From Gemmatimonadaceae bacterium (lineage in GTDB: Bacteria; Gemmatimonadota; Gemmatimonadetes; Gemmatimonadales; Gemmatimonadaceae), in the NCBI GenBank assembly GCA_025356185.1, contig JANXUN010000669.1, positions 1 to 7,494 on the forward strand: 7,494 nucleotides of DNA. The letters run 5' to 3'. Made by a program: the position numbers and the translations under genes. Of this stretch, positions 5,883-7,494 are shown piece after piece; within the stretch, counting starts at the first letter, position 1; each line of letters begins with the position of its first letter. The notes beneath the pieces are model-generated. The model made no database searches, had not been told where the DNA came from, and worked only from the letters and a program-made list of their open reading frames with translations.

Positions 5883-6166
5883 GCCGCGACGTCGGCGCCG
5901 CGGGTCCGTACATGCGCTCGCGAACCGCGGCACGATGGTGATCAATCGTCTACGCTCTTGCGCGAACCATCTCCCCTCGCATGCCACGAGTCGTCACAGC
6001 CGGCGCCACGGTGTTCGCGCGCGTCACGCCTGGTGGCAGCGAACGCGACGACTTCGGCGCTAGCGCGCAAGCTTCACCAACCCCCTACATTGTAGAAGCA
6101 GCATTAAAAGTCGCGCCCGCGATCCCTCGCGATTTTTCCGACCCACATCGCCAAACCCGCGCTCGC
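5883..6166 (+). other. Region without a supported gene upstream of cysS
   Basis: No gene is supported in these 284 bases. The cysS frame is open from 5942, after a TGA at 5939-5941, and has an ATG at 5981, but the 62 residues it would add (beginning MPRVVTAGATVFARV) do not look like any part of a cysteinyl-tRNA synthetase. A small arginine-rich reading frame at 5875-6063 looks like a by-product of GC-rich sequence. The AT-richer stretch at about 6085-6110 is the likeliest place for the cysS promoter, though no clean -35/-10 pair can be named. A 10-bp palindrome GCGCTAGCGC lies at 6057-6066. No T-box leader or intrinsic terminator is recognised. Confidence 0.4.
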
Positions 6167-7494
6167 ATGCCCGAGTTCCGCCTGTTCAACACGCTCACGC
6201 GTCAAGTTGAGCCATTCGCACCCGCCGACGGCGTTACAGTGCGCATGTACACATGCGGACCAACGGTTTACAATCCGGCCCACTTAGGAAATTTTCGCAC
6301 GTTTCTCTTCGAAGATCTCATGCGGCGCACACTGCGCCTTGCTGGATGGCGCGTCGAACAGGTCATGAACCTCACCGACGTCGACGACAAGATCATCAAA
6401 AAAGCGGCAAAAGATGGCGTCACGATCACCGACGTCACTGAGCCGTTCACGGTCATGTTTCACGACGACCGTCGCTACCTGCGCATCGAAGACGCCGAAG
6501 TGTATCCGAAAGCGACGACGCACATCCCCGAGATGATCGCGTTGGTCGAACGACTGATCGCCAACAACGTCGCATACGTCGCCGACGATGGCTCAGTGTA
6601 TTTCGCCATCGAGCGATTCGCCGACTACGGCAAACTCTCGCAGCTCGACAAACGCGAACTCCGCACTGGCGCGCGCGTCGCACAAGACGAATACGCCAAA
6701 GAAAACGCGCAAGACTTTGCACTCTGGAAAGCCGCAAAACCCGAAGACGAAGCCACCGGCGCGGCGTGGGATTCTCCCTTCGGACGCGGACGCCCCGGCT
6801 GGCACCTCGAGTGCTCCGCGATGGCCATGAAATACTTGGGCGAAACGTTTGATCTTCACGCCGGCGGAATCGATCTGATCTTTCCGCACCACGAAGACGA
6901 GATCGCGCAGTCCGAAGCGGCAACTGGAAAAACTTTCGCGCGCTGCTGGTGCCACGGGGAATTTCTCCTGACCGATGGCACCAAAATGGCCAAGCGCGTT
7001 GGCAACGTGACGAATGTCCAAGAGATGCGAAAGCAAGGCATCTCGGGCACCGCCTATCGTCACTTTGTCTTCAGCGCGCACTATCGGCAACAACTCAACC
7101 TCGGCGAAGAATCGCTCGAACAATCACGCTCCGCGACGCGTCGCATCGGCACGTTCGCAGAACGCCTGGCAACCGCCACCGGCGGCACAACAGCGATGGC
7201 CGAAGCCGCGACGAATGCCGAACAAACATTTCTCGACGCACTCTTCGACGACCTGAACGCGCCGCAAGCGATGGCGGCACTGTTCACCTTCATCACCGAC
7301 GCCAATCGCGAACTCGATCTCGGCGGCAGCGACGTCGCCGCCCTTGAACGCGCGCGCGCAGCGTTTCGTTTGATGGACGCCGTGCTCGACCTCGTCCCCG
7401 AACAGCTCGTCGACGCCGAACTCGAACAGTGGATCGAGAGCCAGCTCGTGGACCGAAAAGCCGCCCGCGAGCGACGGGACTTTGGCGCATCGGA
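6167..7494 (+). CDS. cysS: Cysteinyl-tRNA synthetase (partial, C-terminus beyond window)
   Basis: The product charges tRNA-Cys with cysteine in the cytoplasm using ATP. 442 residues are visible and the frame is still open at the window end; E. coli CysS has 461, so only a short tail is probably missing. The ATG at 6167 gives MPEFRLFNTLTRQVEPF, the normal N-terminus. MYTCGPTVYNPAHLGNFRTF carries the class I HIGH-type motif as HLGN (39-42). The catalytic zinc ligands are all present: Cys30, Cys216 in HLECSAMA, and His241 and Glu245 in FPHHEDEIAQSE. NLTDVDDKII is also diagnostic. The KMSKS loop reads KMAKR (273-277), so the third and fifth positions differ from the consensus while both lysines remain. 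The rest contains the anticodon-binding helical bundle (from about residue 310, for example DLNAPQAMAALF). No clear ribosome binding site precedes the start. Confidence 0.96.
   Translation, partial: MPEFRLFNTLTRQVEPFAPADGVTVRMYTCGPTVYNPAHLGNFRTFLFEDLMRRTLRLAGWRVEQVMNLTDVDDKIIKKAAKDGVTITDVTEPFTVMFHDDRRYLRIEDAEVYPKATTHIPEMIALVERLIANNVAYVADDGSVYFAIERFADYGKLSQLDKRELRTGARVAQDEYAKENAQDFALWKAAKPEDEATGAAWDSPFGRGRPGWHLECSAMAMKYLGETFDLHAGGIDLIFPHHEDEIAQSEAATGKTFARCWCHGEFLLTDGTKMAKRVGNVTNVQEMRKQGISGTAYRHFVFSAHYRQQLNLGEESLEQSRSATRRIGTFAERLATATGGTTAMAEAATNAEQTFLDALFDDLNAPQAMAALFTFITDANRELDLGGSDVAALERARAAFRLMDAVLDLVPEQLVDAELEQWIESQLVDRKAARERRDFGAS

Noticed and set aside
5875..6063. Small arginine-rich open frame after the ABC-like ORF
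   Set aside because: The composition (runs of Arg from CG-rich codons) is what an untranslated GC-rich frame gives. There is no ribosome binding site and no motif.
6593..7123. Antisense open frame within cysS
   Set aside because: cysS on the + strand is unambiguous with all zinc ligands and signature motifs, so the antisense frame is a shadow.
1..7494. CRISPR arrays, tRNA or rRNA genes, insertion sequences, integrases
   Set aside because: No regularly spaced repeats, cloverleaf-like sequences, terminal inverted repeats or transposase-like proteins were found on either strand.

Overview
All supported genes in this window lie on the + strand, and the base composition is moderately GC-rich (roughly 60% by eye). 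The gene content is chromosomal and housekeeping-like. I see no transposase, integrase, phage gene, CRISPR array, tRNA or rRNA. A YbjN/CesT-like protein paired with a PspA protein, next to a DUF1611 protein and a two-subunit iron-sulfur serine dehydratase, makes me suspect Gemmatimonadota or a related free-living Gram-negative lineage. That is an inference from gene content and codon use, not a proof.

Layout. Bases 1-162 hold perhaps the last codons of an upstream gene, then an AT-richer leader with a perfect 14-bp palindrome (46-59) and a TATAAC box. Next come sdaAB (163-834) and sdaAA (845-1729), the beta and alpha subunits of a [4Fe-4S] L-serine dehydratase. A putative lipoprotein of beta-propeller appearance (1722-2660) overlaps the end of sdaAA by 8 bases. 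A 138-bp intergenic region (2661-2798) contains a hairpin and two copies of CCGTACGG on either side of a TACAAT box. Then follows a tight trio: a YbjN/CesT-fold protein (2799-3203), a PspA/Vipp1-type membrane-remodelling protein (3208-4068) and a DUF1611/DgcN-type P-loop protein (4071-5114), with gaps of 4 and 2 bases. After a short gap comes an ORF (5214-5882) that reads like an ABC-transporter ATPase whose catalytic motifs have all been lost. A 284-bp region without a supported gene (5883-6166) precedes cysS, cysteinyl-tRNA synthetase (6167 to the window end, C-terminus missing).

How the genes may work together. SdaAB and SdaAA form one enzyme that deaminates L-serine to pyruvate and ammonia. 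The YbjN-like protein and PspA are probably co-translated and may act together in envelope stress. The DUF1611 protein has relatives that N-acylate D-glutamate, so it could connect to D-amino-acid or cell-wall turnover, but its usual epimerase/racemase partner is not within view. The least explained items are the catalytically dead ABC-like ORF and the reason a DUF1611 gene sits in a PspA operon. I did not find clear evidence of a wholly new multi-gene system.
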